Assembly (NCBI GenBank): GCA_008694505.1
Contig: VZDJ01000346.1
Span: 15,541,719 to 15,605,718 of the forward strand
DNA: 64,000 nt
Reading direction: 5' to 3'
Source of the DNA: Cyanoderma ruficeps
Taxonomy: Eukaryota; Chordata; Aves; Passeriformes; Timaliidae
Part shown: in pieces, positions 1 through 12,500 of the stretch
Layout: each line of letters begins with the position of its first letter
Numbering within the stretch: the stretch's first letter is position 1
The notes under the pieces: model-generated
What the model saw: only the letters and a program-made list of their open reading frames with translations
The model's database searches: none
What the model was told of the DNA's origin: nothing
Position numbers and translations under genes: made by a program

Positions 1-1829
1 CAGCACCTACTCCTGTCACACACCGAGCACCTATTTGTGCACCAATGTCAGCAGATTACCACCTTGTCTTGTGCTGGTGGTCAGCTTTGGTGGATCACCA
101 CTCTGTAGAGGTCCAACACAGCTGACCAAGATGCCCGGAGGATAGCGACCCAGCCATTCCCACTGCTTACAGACCAGCTCCTTTCAACATCTGCTTTCCA
201 ACAGAAATGTGCCACAGCATGAAACTTCAGCTGTGGGTGGCACAAAACTCACAAGCACGTCTCTGTGCCACCAGGTCTCATCCCCAGCCTGTGCCATCCC
301 TACAGCAGCTGTAAGCCAGTCAGTCTCAGACCTACGCTCAACAACAGGGGCTTGCATGGTGCTGACTGAATGCATGTTTTTAGTTCTGTGTGGTTTTCTG
401 CAGAGCATAGAAGTTAGTTTTGTTCCAATCTGAAAGCAGATCAAAGATACTCAGCATCTCCATTTCTCTTGAGGATGAGGTTCCTGGGGAATGGCTGAGC
501 ATTTCGGAGCTGCAAGTGCCTGCCCAAAAGATGTTTGTGTACACAAACATGAATGGAGAGCAGATCACAAAGGATGAAATGGATAACAACAGATATAGAT
601 ACCTGGTCATTGAAGAGCATGACATGCTGACACAGTGGCACATTCCCTTCCATCCTTTTCTGCTTTTATTTGTTTGTCTGGGTGAATGTCTTAAGAAACT
701 TAAAAAAAAAATGAATTGTTTAAATGTCAAATATAAATTGTAGCTTATTTTAAACAATGTGTGTGTTTTAACCAGCTCTTTGACATTAAAAAGCATATTT
801 TGTCTCACAACCTGCTTAAAGCAAAACAAAAGGCTAAGCTACAGCTCCTTACAAACAATGAAGGCAATAAATACAGTAAATTACTGTTTTATGTGAGACA
901 ATATACTAATGTTAACTGAAGCAATGGAATTAGAAAACAAATTCCCTCTGGGAACAATTCTCACACCCCTGTTTTAGTAGGAAGCAGAGTTTACTCATAA
1001 ATAATTTAATGCATTTACTCCTGCTAGACTGGACTGACAGGTCTTACATATACTGAAGCTTTGCTTCTCTGATAATTGCAAACTTTTTGAACTGAGAAAG
1101 TTGTCAACTACAGAGGTCTGTACAGTTACTATACGACTATCTAGGAACATAAAGATGTGCTCTCTAACACAGTATTACTGAATTTAGCCATCGTGCCAAT
1201 CACCATTTAATAATAATATTCCTTCAGACCCACCTCTGTCTATAAGCATGTCAATAATCTCTTCTTCAGTCGTGTAACAATCCCTTAGCAACTTTAACAG
1301 TTGCCTACACAGAAAAGCAATAGAAAGGAAAAGACATTATTATTTGTGCTAATTTAATGCAGTTCAGCCACTATAATAAAGAAGAAAACAAGGCAGCTGG
1401 GTCTGTAAGCACAGCATGATCTGTGCTTGCAGACTCAGCTGTACAGCAGTACAAAAGAACCAGAACCAAAGAAAGAACTGCTTGAAGTGTGTCCCCTGCT
1501 ACCTGCCTCACAAAGCAACCTCACAAAATACTGGACCTTGTTATTAGATTGGTTAACACTTCCTCTTCATATCTAATTTTAATGCCATGTTTTTACTTAC
1601 TTTACTCACAGTGCTGCTATATCTTCTCTCAATTCACAGAAACAGATTCAGAGTTCGTCAAACCTATTTTCAGCACTAAGAGTACAGAGCTATTGTAGTC
1701 AGCGGCTTCTTCTAACTCTCATTCTTTTGACTTAATCTTTCTCTATTAATCACTCAAATGCATCTTCATATGCATGCTATGTACCTTCTATCCCTAACTT
1801 CAACTTTTATGTGGCTTTTCTTTTCACAG
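1..1829. other. Unique AT-rich sequence, no gene recognised
   Basis: No repeat family or conserved protein segment is recognised here. The first ~650 bases are somewhat richer in GC than the rest. A frame at 420-743 (+) is open but shows no known domain and ends in a lysine-rich low-complexity tail. The only discrete structure is the perfect palindrome at 531-550, listed separately. Confidence 0.5.
531..550. repeat. Perfect 20-bp palindrome with two inverted forkhead-like motifs
   Basis: Seen directly: the half-site ATGTTTGTGT is followed at once by its exact reverse complement ACACAAACAT, with no spacer. Each arm contains TGTTTGT, which resembles the forkhead (FOX) core, so the site is an inverted pair of such cores. 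Symmetry stops at the next base on each side. Regulatory use is only inferred; a 20-bp perfect palindrome is uncommon by chance in a window of this size. Confidence 0.6.
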
Positions 1830-1915
1830 ATGACTCTCACGCAGCTGCCTGCTGATTTCTTAAGACTCGAGTGGAAGAGAACTCGGAAACTGGTCGCTTG
1901 ATTCAGAAGTGAACA
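1830..1915 (+). other. Candidate exon with a short terminal ORF
   Basis: A pyrimidine-rich tract ending in TTTTCTTTTCACAG gives a strong 3' splice site just before 1830, and GTAAG follows position 1915, giving an 86-nt exon. The exon is richer in CpG than its flanks. It begins with ATG, and the frame reads MTLTQLPADFLRLEWKRTRK followed by LVA and a TGA at 1899-1901. No protein family is recognised. It could be a lncRNA exon, a terminal coding exon or a chance pair of splice signals. The GC-richer sORF patch lies 250 bases downstream. Confidence 0.25.
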
Positions 1916-2167
1916 GTAAGAATTGTGGCACTGATTTTTCCCAAAGATTATTATTCACAGTTGCTTATTGGTCAGGGCCAATCTTGGAGACCATAGGCAC
2001 AGATCTGTCAGCATCTCAGAGCCTGCTGTAATCTAATTTGTGGTTCTGCAAGACTGCTATTTAGGCTGGTCACTAAGTAGCTGCAAGCCTTGCTCCAGCC
2101 TCAGGAGGCGAGACCATTAGGAGTGTTGTGAAAGAGCTGAGTAACCCTAGCATGAGGGGAGGCCACC

Positions 2168-2311
2168 ATGCCCGACACAGCCCTAGTACTGATCCTTCCT
2201 GTGGAGCTCCCCAAACCACTCCCACCGGTGCAGGAGTTACTACTCTTCTTTTGCTACGCACTGCAACCCGAGGAGCTGGAGGAAGATCTGATGCTGCTAT
2301 TGCTGGTCTAG
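2168..2311 (+). CDS. Candidate 47-codon small ORF with optimal Kozak context
   Basis: The ATG at 2168 sits in GCCACCATGC, a match to the vertebrate Kozak consensus. The frame runs 47 codons to TAG at 2309-2311. The peptide starts MPDTALVLILPVELPKPLPP, continues with a leucine/phenylalanine-rich stretch and ends with an acidic then leucine tail (LEEDLMLLLLV). The surrounding 2.05-2.9 kb is richer in GC and CpG than the rest of the left arm. No known domain or homolog is recognised and there is no clear signal peptide. It may be a micropeptide, the first coding piece of an unannotated transcript, a decayed element or a chance ORF. The candidate exon at 1830-1915 lies upstream in the same orientation, but nothing links them except proximity. 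Confidence 0.25.
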   Translation: MPDTALVLILPVELPKPLPPVQELLLFFCYALQPEELEEDLMLLLLV

Positions 2312-3461
2312 CCCTCCCACAAATTCCAGCAGGGAAAGACAGTGAAAATTATCTGGGAATGAGCTGAATCAGCTTCTTTTGTGTCGGTGCCATGGCCGCA
2401 CCCGCTGTGTGGCCAGTTCCACCCAGCACTCATCAGCTTGAGTAGGAACTGGTGAAGGCTTGTGTGTTTCTGGACTTCCCCCCACGCTGGGAGAGTGATA
2501 ACCTGGGCCTGGGAGTAAAAGGACTAAATTTAGGTCTCTGCCTGCTTATGGGCTTTTCATAAGCAAAAATTGGATCTCACCATCTCCAAGGGATCCTGGA
2601 ATGAGTTTGTTAAGGCCTTCACAAGGGATAGAGATGTGATGTGTGGATTTTTTGTTCAGGATTTGCAGGAAACTGGCCAGGGGTGTTGGTGCAGGAGGGC
2701 CTGGACTTGCAAAATCCTTAGTCAGTAGTCATGTGCTACATTCCTCTGAAGACAGGAAGAAAAGCACAAACCTCAGCACCATCATCTCGGGATCTGCCTC
2801 TGCAAAGGAGAGCACCGGCCCAGTAGCTGGTGGCCCCCACCTTTTACATGTATAAATGAGGGACATTTGAACATGCTCCTGAAGTGTGTTACAACCACAA
2901 CCCAAAAGCATCTGGGGCACACGCACTTGAGTACAATCACAGTGTCCTAAAACATATTTAAATGTGAAGAGCAAAAGGTTGATAAATTGTTTCTGGACAC
3001 TCACATCAAGCGTGTGATGCCAGCTCAGCAGCCAACACCATTTTCAAGTTGCAGTGTCTTTATATCTGGTGCCCCACCCCAACAGGGTTCGCACACAACC
3101 TTTCAGAGGGGAGGAACAGATACCTGCACTCAGGAGTGCTCGGGGTTGTAAGGGTTATGCAGCACCCCACGTCAAAGAAAATAGCAACAGCATGTTGAAT
3201 AACTGGTTTGATGTGTATGTTTCACACAGATTATTTTCAGTGGGTCATCACCCTCCTGTTGTACACTTGTTTCCTAGAAGTGCCCTGAAATGGGCACATT
3301 TGTGGTGTCCTGCTGATATGAAGATTCCTACATTTGTCAAATACATAACATTGGTGCCACTATTGTTTTAGCCTGTGTTTGATTTAACTGAGTAGTCAGA
3401 CTTGAACTGGATAGAGAATTGGTTAGACTTAGTCTCGTTTATATTTGTTTGTTTTTTGTAG

Positions 3462-3637
3462 GATCTACAAGATACAAAGAGCTGCTGCAGAGACAAGAGT
3501 GTAACACTGAGAGACTTTTCATCTCACATAAAGAAATAGCTGATCAGGGTTTCACAGAGGGCACTGTGATGTGCCTGTCTGATATGCACGGCCTTGTGTT
3601 AGAGACTTCTGAAAGTGTTTCTGCTGCTGTTTACTGG
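3462..3637 (+). other. Weak candidate exon, 176 nt, open in one frame
   Basis: The tract ATTTGTTTGTTTTTTGTAG is a good 3' splice site and TGG followed by GTATCA is a fair 5' splice site. One frame is open across all 58 codons (STRYKELLQRQECNTERLFI at the start) and the other frames have stops. No family is recognised. Open frames of this length arise by chance several times in 64 kb, so this is only a candidate. Confidence 0.15.
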
Positions 3638-4554
3638 GTATCAAATTATGTATGTGTGCTTATTAAGAGAGTAACATAGGAGTTCGCCTGTAATCGTTGT
3701 AGATAATATTCTTATGCCTCAAACAGAGAGTAAATGGAAATCTTTCTCAATACATTTTCCATGTGTTTGTTTATGTGAACGTACTTCCTGTATTATTATG
3801 GACATTTTCATCACAGGAGTACATAAGGGCTAAAATTTACAGATAAGCTTACTCTCATCAGTTCTGCTGAACTACTGGAAGCTCAGCCAGTATTGTTTCA
3901 TATAAAGGAAAGAAAAACATTTTAAATGCAAAAAACCTAATCATGCAACTTTAAGAGGTAGCAATGAGGGCTTAAAACTCAGAAACTCTAGAGGTGCACA
4001 CTCACAATCAAACAACAATGACTTGATTTCAAACTCTTAGCTCCACCAAGCCTCCTAAGGTCTCAGAGAGTCCACCTAATAAATGCCTGAATCATGCCTA
4101 CGTGTTAGGGTGTTTTAATTATTACATTTCAGAGTTGCCACAAGAATACAAATATTCTCTATCAGTCTTTGCAGTCAGAGGCACAAAAGCAAAAATCACA
4201 TATAAATGTTAAACTTGGAAATATTCAGATTTGTGCATCCAGAGCAAAATATTCCTGGAATTTAAGAACAGCATTAAATAAGTGATTATCTAATATATAA
4301 CAGCAATACAGGCTTAAGTATTTTTTCTGATTTAATTCTTGCTTCATCTCCAACAGCTGTGGTTTAGTAAGGCATCCAACCCTGATAAAAGTAATTCCTG
4401 TGATAGAAGCTATACCACAACACTTGGCACTTTGTTCTAATGTTAAAAACATGTTCCATATTTCTCATGGAATTTGTTTAGCCTCTCCTTCCAGCCAATA
4501 GATCGTGTTATGTCTGCTAGACTGAGAAACCCTTTATTATCAAATTTTGTTCTC

Positions 4555-4572
4555 ATATATATATATATATAT
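4555..4572. repeat. (AT)n microsatellite
   Basis: Nine AT units in a row, followed by an imperfect TTTATAT tail. Confidence 0.85.
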
Positions 4573-5989
4573 TTATATCAAATCAAATTCTTTGTGCCCT
4601 CCCATATATCTTAATACTCTAGGAACCCTGAACTCTTATTCTCTGCTAAATCATGAGCAGCAAAACTGGGCACAGTAACTCTAGCGCAGTGGTAATTTAA
4701 CCTTGGCAAACAAAGATTTCCAAAATGGCTTTTTGTCTACAACACCACTATTACAATTCATATTAGGCTGACTACCCAGCTCAACCATCTAAGACTATTT
4801 CAGACCATGACCTCAATTCTTTATGGATTACTTTCCTTGTTCTTGTGTTCACAACATTACGTTTTCCCATCCTGAAATATTTTGATTCACCACAACTAGC
4901 TTACTAGGTCATTCTGTACCAACAGCCTCTATTCTGTGTTATTTATCTTTCTTTCAGTTTTTGCACCATCTAAAATGTGTAACTTTTATATCCCACTCAA
5001 GAAATTGCTAAAAGCATTATAAGCAGTAGGCCAAGCTAACTGATGGTTGCAAAGAGTCAGGAGTTCTCTGATTTTTTAGCACAGTATTAGCTTTATTTTA
5101 GACTGCTCTTTTTTTCCCAGTGTTTCCTAGCCAACTCTTTAAAAGTTCTTATTATATACATGTTATTTGGACTTGCTGATTTTAAAATGACTAATTCTGG
5201 TAGCTCTGTTTATCATCACTCTTCCTCACTCTTAAAGTGGAAAGTTTCAATTAATATATAGTACTATCACATTTTTTCTCCTCAAACATAAACCATACAC
5301 ACTTATTTAGCACTTTCACTCTTTCTCCATTGGTCAATTTTTTTAGTAATCAATCAACCTGTCATTTTGATTCTCTTTGCCCTCAATGTTCCTAACATAT
5401 TCTTCTTGTTACCTTTTAACTGCCCTGACCCATTTTCTTCTGAGTTCTTTTGCTCTGCACCTCAGATTTGTATACTTCCTAACTTATCATCACTGCTGTT
5501 GTTTTTTTTTTAATTATTTCTTTGTGTAGGCAGATAGACCGTTTTAGATAGATACACACTGAAAAAGAAAATGGAAGAGTATTTGTTATGATCTTTACAG
5601 AAGATTGAATTTCCCTTTAAGCCAGTCTGGTTTTTTTTAATCCTCTAGACTTCCTTTTTGACTTGGAGAGTGGTGGAACTACTAGTAGAGTCAACCAGTA
5701 GAACAACTTTTGAAAGAGTAGATTGACTTCTACTGCTTCATCTGAATTATTATTTGTGTTCTTCTGTTTACTTCCACCCCCATCCCACCTTCACACAGAG
5801 AGGGTTGTTTTCTATGTAGAAGCACGCATAGCAGCACGGAGAAGCCAGCAGGGAAGCACTAATGAAACAGAGGTATGATGCAGAACATGTAATTAGATTT
5901 GAATTTGTAGTGTAGTATAGCAGCAAAAGAGTGTAGCTGACGAAAGTACCAACTATGCAAGAAGACATATAGTGTAACATTTCCCTATA

Positions 5990-6180
5990 GCTCTGATCTG
6001 ACCATGGACAAATTATTATATTCAGTCTTGGGCACCTTCTTAGTAATTTAGAAGGAATTCAGAGAAGAATGACAGAGTGATTACATGCTGATCAAATAAG
6101 ACTGAGGCTATGGACACGTGAAAAGAGCTCAAGGCTTGAGCCTGAAGCAAGTTGTATCATTGCATTTCCATACAAAGAAG
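5990..6180 (+). mobile_element. Ancient CR1/L3-like LINE fragment
   Basis: The segment with ATTATTATATTCAGTCTTGG and then GGAATTCAGAGAAGAATGAC follows the order of the C-terminal reverse-transcriptase region of old CR1/L3 LINEs: the 'ttcagtcttgggcacc' block, then the 'gaattcagagaag' block. It is heavily diverged and has no intact frame. The assignment rests on remembered family patterns, and the boundaries are approximate. Confidence 0.4.
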
Positions 6181-8727
6181 CGAAGCATGATTATATGTAC
6201 ACAACACAATCTAAATACATAACTCTGGATTATATATCTACAGAGAGTTACATTTAAAAATTTATGTTAAAAGAATGTTCAGATTGCAAAATCAAGCATT
6301 CAAGTGGTAGGAAATGCCAGAGCAATTTTAGCTTGGTGCCTTTGTGAATATTCATGATATAGCCTATAGCTGTATGATCTGTCAAGTGTATTTTTTCTTC
6401 CTCACATCCTGGCTCATGCTTAGCTCTGCTTGTCTGATCTCTGTTTTGGTCTTCTGCTTGCCACAGTTCCTGCTTCTCCTATCTCTTATCCTCTCCTCCA
6501 TCCACTGCCTGACACTTCTGTTTGTCCATAATCCTTGCTCCATGCTCCTTAAGCTTCTCTTGGGGCTCATACCACTTCCTTCCTCTGCTCTTCTCTTAGC
6601 ACTTCCCACCTTCCTCATCTCTGACCATTAATCAGGCCATGCCTCTTTACCTCCTACAAATGTCAAAGCAAAGGGAATGCTGAGAACACATGAGAGCCTG
6701 ATTTCCTGCTCTCATGCATGATATTCAGGACGAAAGGATGAACACAAAAGGATGAACAGCTGGGACAAAAAGTATAGAGGTTTTTTCTACTTTTTCAATT
6801 GTCTTAAAGTAAGCTCAGCCTCAAGAAGAGGCAAGGTTTTGTAAGAACTCTGTTATTGTTCATCATGCTGAATTAAGGTAGAAATTTTGAAGAATGTAAT
6901 CAACATAAGAAGGGTCTTTTAAACCTGTGTAAGTAGTGGATATTTTTTTTTCCCCTTGAAATTGCATAGTTTGACAGGGTTGTTGGGGGACAAAAAGGAT
7001 GGGCCTAGTTCTTACCCAGAAACTGAAAGTCAAGTGTGTGCTGTAAGGCATGTGTCTGTTATAGCTTCTCAAGAGAAAATAATGTATCTCTTTCTCGCTT
7101 TTCCCCCTTAATCACAGTTTAGAGAAGGCTGACTTGTGCTGTTCTATACTCTCCAAAATATAAACTGAAGACTAAAGACTAAACACATGTAGAGACTAAA
7201 AAGACTGAAAATTCTGCCAAAATGGTCAAAGGTCGACATGTCAGCATAGACCAAGGCTAACAAGAAGGAATGGCAGCCGTAACTGTAGATGGGTCTAACA
7301 GCCCTAGCATACCATGGGGAGAAAAACTGGCAACACAGTGGCTTGGGGGAAAACGTAACACCCTACAAATATCTGGCAAATACAATGGAAAGGATGGACA
7401 GAAATTATTTAGGATTCCCTGAGTGGAAGTTAAAGCATGAAACAGTGGTATGAAATAAGCTTGTATGGGAACAAATGCAAACCCTTTAAATTTTTTTCTG
7501 AGCAAAAATATGAAGTGTAGCATGGGGAATATGAAGTGTAGCACAAAGGAGGAGCTGGACTGGATGATTTAGTAGAACTTTTCCATCTTTTCTTTTCTTA
7601 ACTAATGGCAGAAAACTTACCAATGACCAAAAAGAAAAAAACCATCCTGCACACTGTTCATCCAGTCCTTCTCTGCCTCTTCATATGGAGACTCAGCTCT
7701 CCTTATCCAAAGAGAGACTGTATCAAGAAGATGGAGAAACATTTTTAGTCGGTAGAAGAATTGCAGACCTTAATGGTTTAGCTGGGGACAAAAGGCAGCC
7801 AAAGTTCTTCCTTTACCTAAAGAAGAAACATTTAATGGAAATTCACATACAAGAAGATTTAAAAAATTCAAGACAATTCCTTTACTGCCGTGTAATTTAT
7901 GCAGTCACTTGATAGGGAAAAAAAGAAAGAGTCAAAGTGTATTTTAATGGTACATTAGAAATGGACAAGATTATAGTTTACAACTTTTATATTGCTTCTG
8001 CACTTTGTAGAGAAATATATTACAAATTTTCAATGATAATTTAAGGATTTAACTTCTAATCTAGTCTTCTAGGTGAAAGAGCATTTAGTTCCCCACACCT
8101 ACATTCTTTCAGATGGGTAGGGACAGCATGAAAAGTATCTCCTAAAAATTAATAACTTGCAGTCTGCACAAATTTTCCATTTCACTCTCTCCTCCCTTCC
8201 CAGTTCTCTAAGAGACCCTCATTTTATGATATTAAATAGCCTTAGAGTGAAACAGCTTACATATTCTTAAAGGAAATTATTTCCTGATAGCAGGTTCTTC
8301 AATACCAGCTACTTCAGGTGGAGGCAAATTCCTTTTGAGGATTACATGCATTTGTAAATATTACCTGATGTAACTCTTACAAAAGATTATACTCAATTAT
8401 CTGATGAGGTGCATGATAAAACTTCTTACAACCTAGAGCCACAAGACTAAAGCTTTGGTCAGAGACAGGGTAGATGTGGGGCTCAGGGAGTAGTTTATGG
8501 GTGAGAGATGGCAACTGTTTCCTAAGTGGCCCAGGTCTGGAGTAACTGAGTCCAGCATGGTGTCCAAAGGTGATTTCCTGGCATCAATCACAGCTCACTT
8601 CCTCCCATAGAGGAGACTGAGGTTACTTAGGAGGCCCCCTGTGGTAGTAAAGCCACAGTGAAGAAAGCCAGAAAGTCCCAGCATGGAGTCATACTTGAAA
8701 GTGTGAACACTGCAGTGGAGGTGCTGA
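6181..8727. other. Unique AT-rich sequence
   Basis: No gene recognised. A short direct repeat (ATATGAAGTGTAGCA, period 21) lies near 7508-7543. It is followed by a CTGGACTGGATGATTTAGTA stretch that faintly resembles a CR1 3' end but is too short to call. Several GACTAAA copies cluster at about 7165-7208. Confidence 0.45.
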
Positions 8728-9011
8728 TCTCCCTGCTCTGGTGACCAGTGGTCGGACATGAGGAAATGGAGTGAAGCTGAGTCAGGGCAAGCTCAGACTA
8801 GACATTAGGAAAAGGTCACCAAGAAGCTGACTGGACACTGGAACAGGCTCTCCAGCAAGGTGGACATGGCACCAAGGCTGAGACAGTTCAAGAGGTATCT
8901 GGACAATGCTCTTAGTCATATAGTTTAGTTTTAGGTTGTCCTGTGAGGAGCAGGGTGTTGAACTTTACCCTTATCAGGCCATTTCAATGCAACATGTTCT
9001 ATGATTCTATG
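8728..9011 (+). mobile_element. CR1 LINE, 5'-truncated 3' end
   Basis: The order of blocks is that of avian CR1: CTCTGGTGACCAGTGGTCGG, then a 'ggaaatgg...tgaagctg' block, then AGACTAGACATTAGGAAAAG, then the 'acaggctctccagcaaggt' block. It ends with GTTCTATGATTCTATG, the tandem octamer that closes CR1 copies. It is 5'-truncated, as most CR1 copies are, with several indels and no coding capacity. It lies on the plus strand. Confidence 0.85.
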
Positions 9012-9293
9012 TGTATACATTGGGTATTATAGGTTGGGCAGTCAAATACAAGACAATAATAGTAATCTACTGTTACAGTTGAATAGGAGTTATATTTACA
9101 AATCTTTTTGTCTGAGATATTTGACACTACCACAGACATAAAAACAGTAATTATGAAATAATAAATACTCTTGTTCTGACTTAGAGGTGGGCAAAATAGC
9201 TCTAGGGCTTCACAGACCTTTTGTCTCACTTTCCAGTAACTTTCAGCCTCAGTAGTGGACACAGTTGTGGGAGCTAGTGGTATTTCTCAGTTT

Positions 9294-9560
9294 TGTGTTG
9301 TGCAGCTGTTGCAGGCAGAGAGAGAGCTTCAGACAGCATTTATTAAAGAAGCCCTCACGTTGTGTTAAGAGGTGCAGAAAGGACTCCCTTGCTTTCTAAA
9401 CTCCTCAGAAAGGAGCCAATGTGTGGCTGGATCCAATATTAGCCCCAGACTTTGTCAATTAATTACGTGTAAAGGATTATATACAGGTGTAATTGAACAT
9501 TTATACAACTTTGTCCTGCAGAATTAAGAATGGCATACCAAATATATTTTTATACATATA
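9294..9560 (-). mobile_element. LTR-like element, unassigned family, minus strand
   Basis: Read on the minus strand there is a TATATAA box (plus 9478-9484), a poly(A) signal AATAAA about 135 bases downstream (plus 9339-9344), then a short C/T-rich stretch ending in ACAACACA at plus 9294-9296. That order and spacing are those of U3-R-U5 in a retroviral LTR ending in CA. The U3 boundary is not visible; it may run into the AT-rich DNA beyond 9560 or even to about 10.2 kb. No target-site duplication was found and I do not recognise the family. Confidence 0.4.
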
Positions 9561-12500
9561 TATGGTTTATCATGACAATGATTAGACTAAAAGATCTTAA
9601 TCAGAATTATTTACTACAGAGTATAGCAACTATAACAACTATTATAATATAGTGCAATATGAAATAATATTGAAGAAATTATGTTGAAAGCAATTGTATT
9701 AAAGCAATTTTATTAAAGTTAGCAAACCCAATTATTAAGTAGAGATTGATGTTCTACTCACTCATACCAATGATTGTGGGCAAATCTCTTTTGCTCAGCC
9801 TCAAGGAATAACTTTCAGGGCATCCCCAGTCAAGGGACAAGTCTCGACACATCTACCTCAACAAGGGATACATCAGAAGACCCTGGTGTTAAAATTTGGG
9901 ACTGGGCTTGTATATATGACTGCCATACGTCTCCAGGCCAGCTGTGCCAGCTCAGCAGTTTTAGATAAGTTATCAGTAGTATCACCTGTTTGCTCCTTTA
10001 TCCTGATGTTTTTACCAGGTCTACCCTATCTTATCTCACTATCAGGATGTTTAACTTTGGGATTGATGAGTCAGGCTGGTTTCAGCATTGTTCAACACCA
10101 AAAGCAGCATGACACCCCCTCTTCATTTACCACTGATAGCTTTGCAAATCAGGAATTGGTTGAGTTGTTCTCCCCATTCTAGGCAGAGCATCCTGCTGCA
10201 GCAACATACCCTTTTGAACTGGCCTGTGTATCACCAGTGGCAAATGTGCCATAGGACTGTTTTTGTCTGAGTTCAGATCATGTCCAGGTTTTTTGCTGAA
10301 CAAATGAACCTTTGAGAATTTTGGCTTAAAGGTTTTTACTATCTCAAATTCCATATTATTCTGTTTTCTCTAATGTAAGAGGTTTCCTTTCTGTATTATT
10401 TAAATATGCAGCTATACATGATAAAACATTTTACTTGTAACTGGTTGTCTATTTGCCAAAAGTATTTCTTAAATCCACCTTCTCCCACAAAGCCTCTCAT
10501 CTCTGATCTACATAAAAGGTGCATCACGTTAATTCAGATTTGTTAAAAAAACAAACCTGCTCAGCTATAGGATTAACGTATTCAGAACACCACATGCAGT
10601 TTGTATTGAAGGTCTATATATGCAGCAGAAGTTGCATATTTAGAAACTTATAACTTTCTGTTATCGTTGGCATTGAGCTGACTAAATGTGATCCTAAAAT
10701 GATGATAATTGCAAAAGCCTGGATGCTGAAGCTCACAGAGTACCCTCATTGAGGCAAAAGCAAATGATAGAAAAGAATTTTTCAAAGAATAAAGTAGAAT
10801 AATGACTAGTGAGTGATGCTTTTATATTTGCTTTCTCTGGGAAACAAGGACATACAAGTGAAAATCCAGGGGCCACTTTCAGGGAAGGATTTGTTTCTCA
10901 TTGGAAAGGAACAAGTTTGTTTCATGTGTGAGGAGAGGAAAGGTTGTAGCTCCCTATTCCACTGACATGGATGGTTGATATTACCCATTCCCACACTGCT
11001 GCTCTGCAGGATCTGGAGTGACTGATATTGGCCAGCAAGCATGGCATGCTCTTACAATCTCTAGCTTTTATGAAATACCACAGGTGTGCAGAGACAGGAC
11101 CAAGGCTTTTGCATGGGCAAATTCCCTGAAAAAAAGTGGGTGAGAACAGATGGAGGGTTGATGTGTCTCCAGTTCCTGGCCATGTTACTGTAGGAGTAAG
11201 CAATGGCAGTCCTAGCAGTTCCCTCACTTCTTACAAGCCGTCCCAGTGAAACTGAGTCTTCCTGAAATGTTTTTATAGGCACCAGGATCTGAAGAGGTGG
11301 GCGGGAAACTGCTCAGGGTTCTGCTCTGAGCTCTATTGGGGAGGATTTCTCAGTAAGAGGACAGGTAAGAGTAGCTGTATTAATACACGAGGGAGAAAAG
11401 TAGACCTACTACACAGTGCAATCGTTTGACATCAACAAATAAATCATAATACAAAGACAGCAAGCCCCAAAGGTCTTTCATTCAGGTGTTGTAAGTTTAA
11501 AACAAAAAACAAAAAAGTCATTTATCAGGTAGACTCCGTTTAAATAAAAGATTCTTGGAAGGCAACTCAGCAAGCATATTTAACATTAATGGGATTGGAA
11601 AGAATAATTTATGTACATTAGAAAAAAGGAAGCCTGAAAAATCACAAGAACTGAACACAAGCCAATTCAAAATTATTTAGGATCTTGTACAAGTTACAAC
11701 AGTACATTCCGTGACTTGTAGCCTAATATCAAATATCTTGAGGAGTCTTTACAAAATCAAAGACCAGACACTACTCAGCATGTTAGATCTATGGTGAATA
11801 TGAATCAGTTCTACTCTCTTTTCAGCCCTGACCACCATTCCTGTGCCAATTGATTGAAGTTAAGCTATACAAATTAAATGCAAAATGAGAATGCAGTAAA
11901 TAGTATGCACCAAAAAACATGTAACTTCAAAAATGAACATTAAATCGCTTCTCTTCCCCATCCCAATTCCTCACCTACTTCTGCTCTGCCAGGTATCATG
12001 TCCTATTATATCTTTTCTCGGACCACAAGGCAGTAGACTTGGATTTTATTTATCCGTCAGAAATAAGCACATCCACAGTCTAAAACAACCGATAAGGCTA
12101 AATTTGGATCCTAGTCCTGTTGCAGAATGCCACCTTCCTCAATAAACAGTGCACTTGGCAGCAAGGCAGCTTTGTCTTTTTATTTTTTTCTCAGAGAAAG
12201 TTGCTGTTATAAGGTACATTAGGTTATTAAGCCCTGACTTTAAAATAATAAATAAAAAACATGTTATAACTGCCAAAGTTCAATCAGACACATTTATAAC
12301 AGTTAGAGTAATCATCCAGTGAATCAGATTTTCAAGGGATGTGATAAATTTTCCATAATTAGGGATCTCTAAGCCAAGACTCAATATCTTATTAAGAGGA
12401 ATATCTCAATTCTAGCATAAATCCTTAAACCTAATGCAGGAATAAGTTGGCTAGAGCTGCATGGTCTAACTTATGCAAGAAAGCAGATATCATAGTGATT

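Larger units (their letters stand above)
2312..5989. other. Mostly unique AT-rich sequence
   Basis: The GC-richer patch continues to about 2.9 kb with no recognised gene. Beyond that the sequence is AT-rich with no identified transposon. It contains a candidate exon at 3462-3637 and an AT dinucleotide run at 4555-4572, both listed separately. No RNA gene was found. Confidence 0.5.

Noticed and set aside
7540..7590. CR1 3' end resembling CTGGACTGGATGATTTAGTA
   Set aside because: Only about 20 bases resemble CR1, with no terminal octamers or upstream CR1 blocks.
7621..7701. Minus-strand exon with a GTAAGT donor and an 81-nt open frame
   Set aside because: The acceptor is modest and the apparent coding content comes from purine-rich and poly-T sequence; not stronger than chance pairs elsewhere.
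11279..11364. Plus-strand exon between TTTTTATAG and GTAAGA
   Set aside because: The acceptor is short and the peptide unremarkable; several equal pairs are expected by chance in 64 kb.
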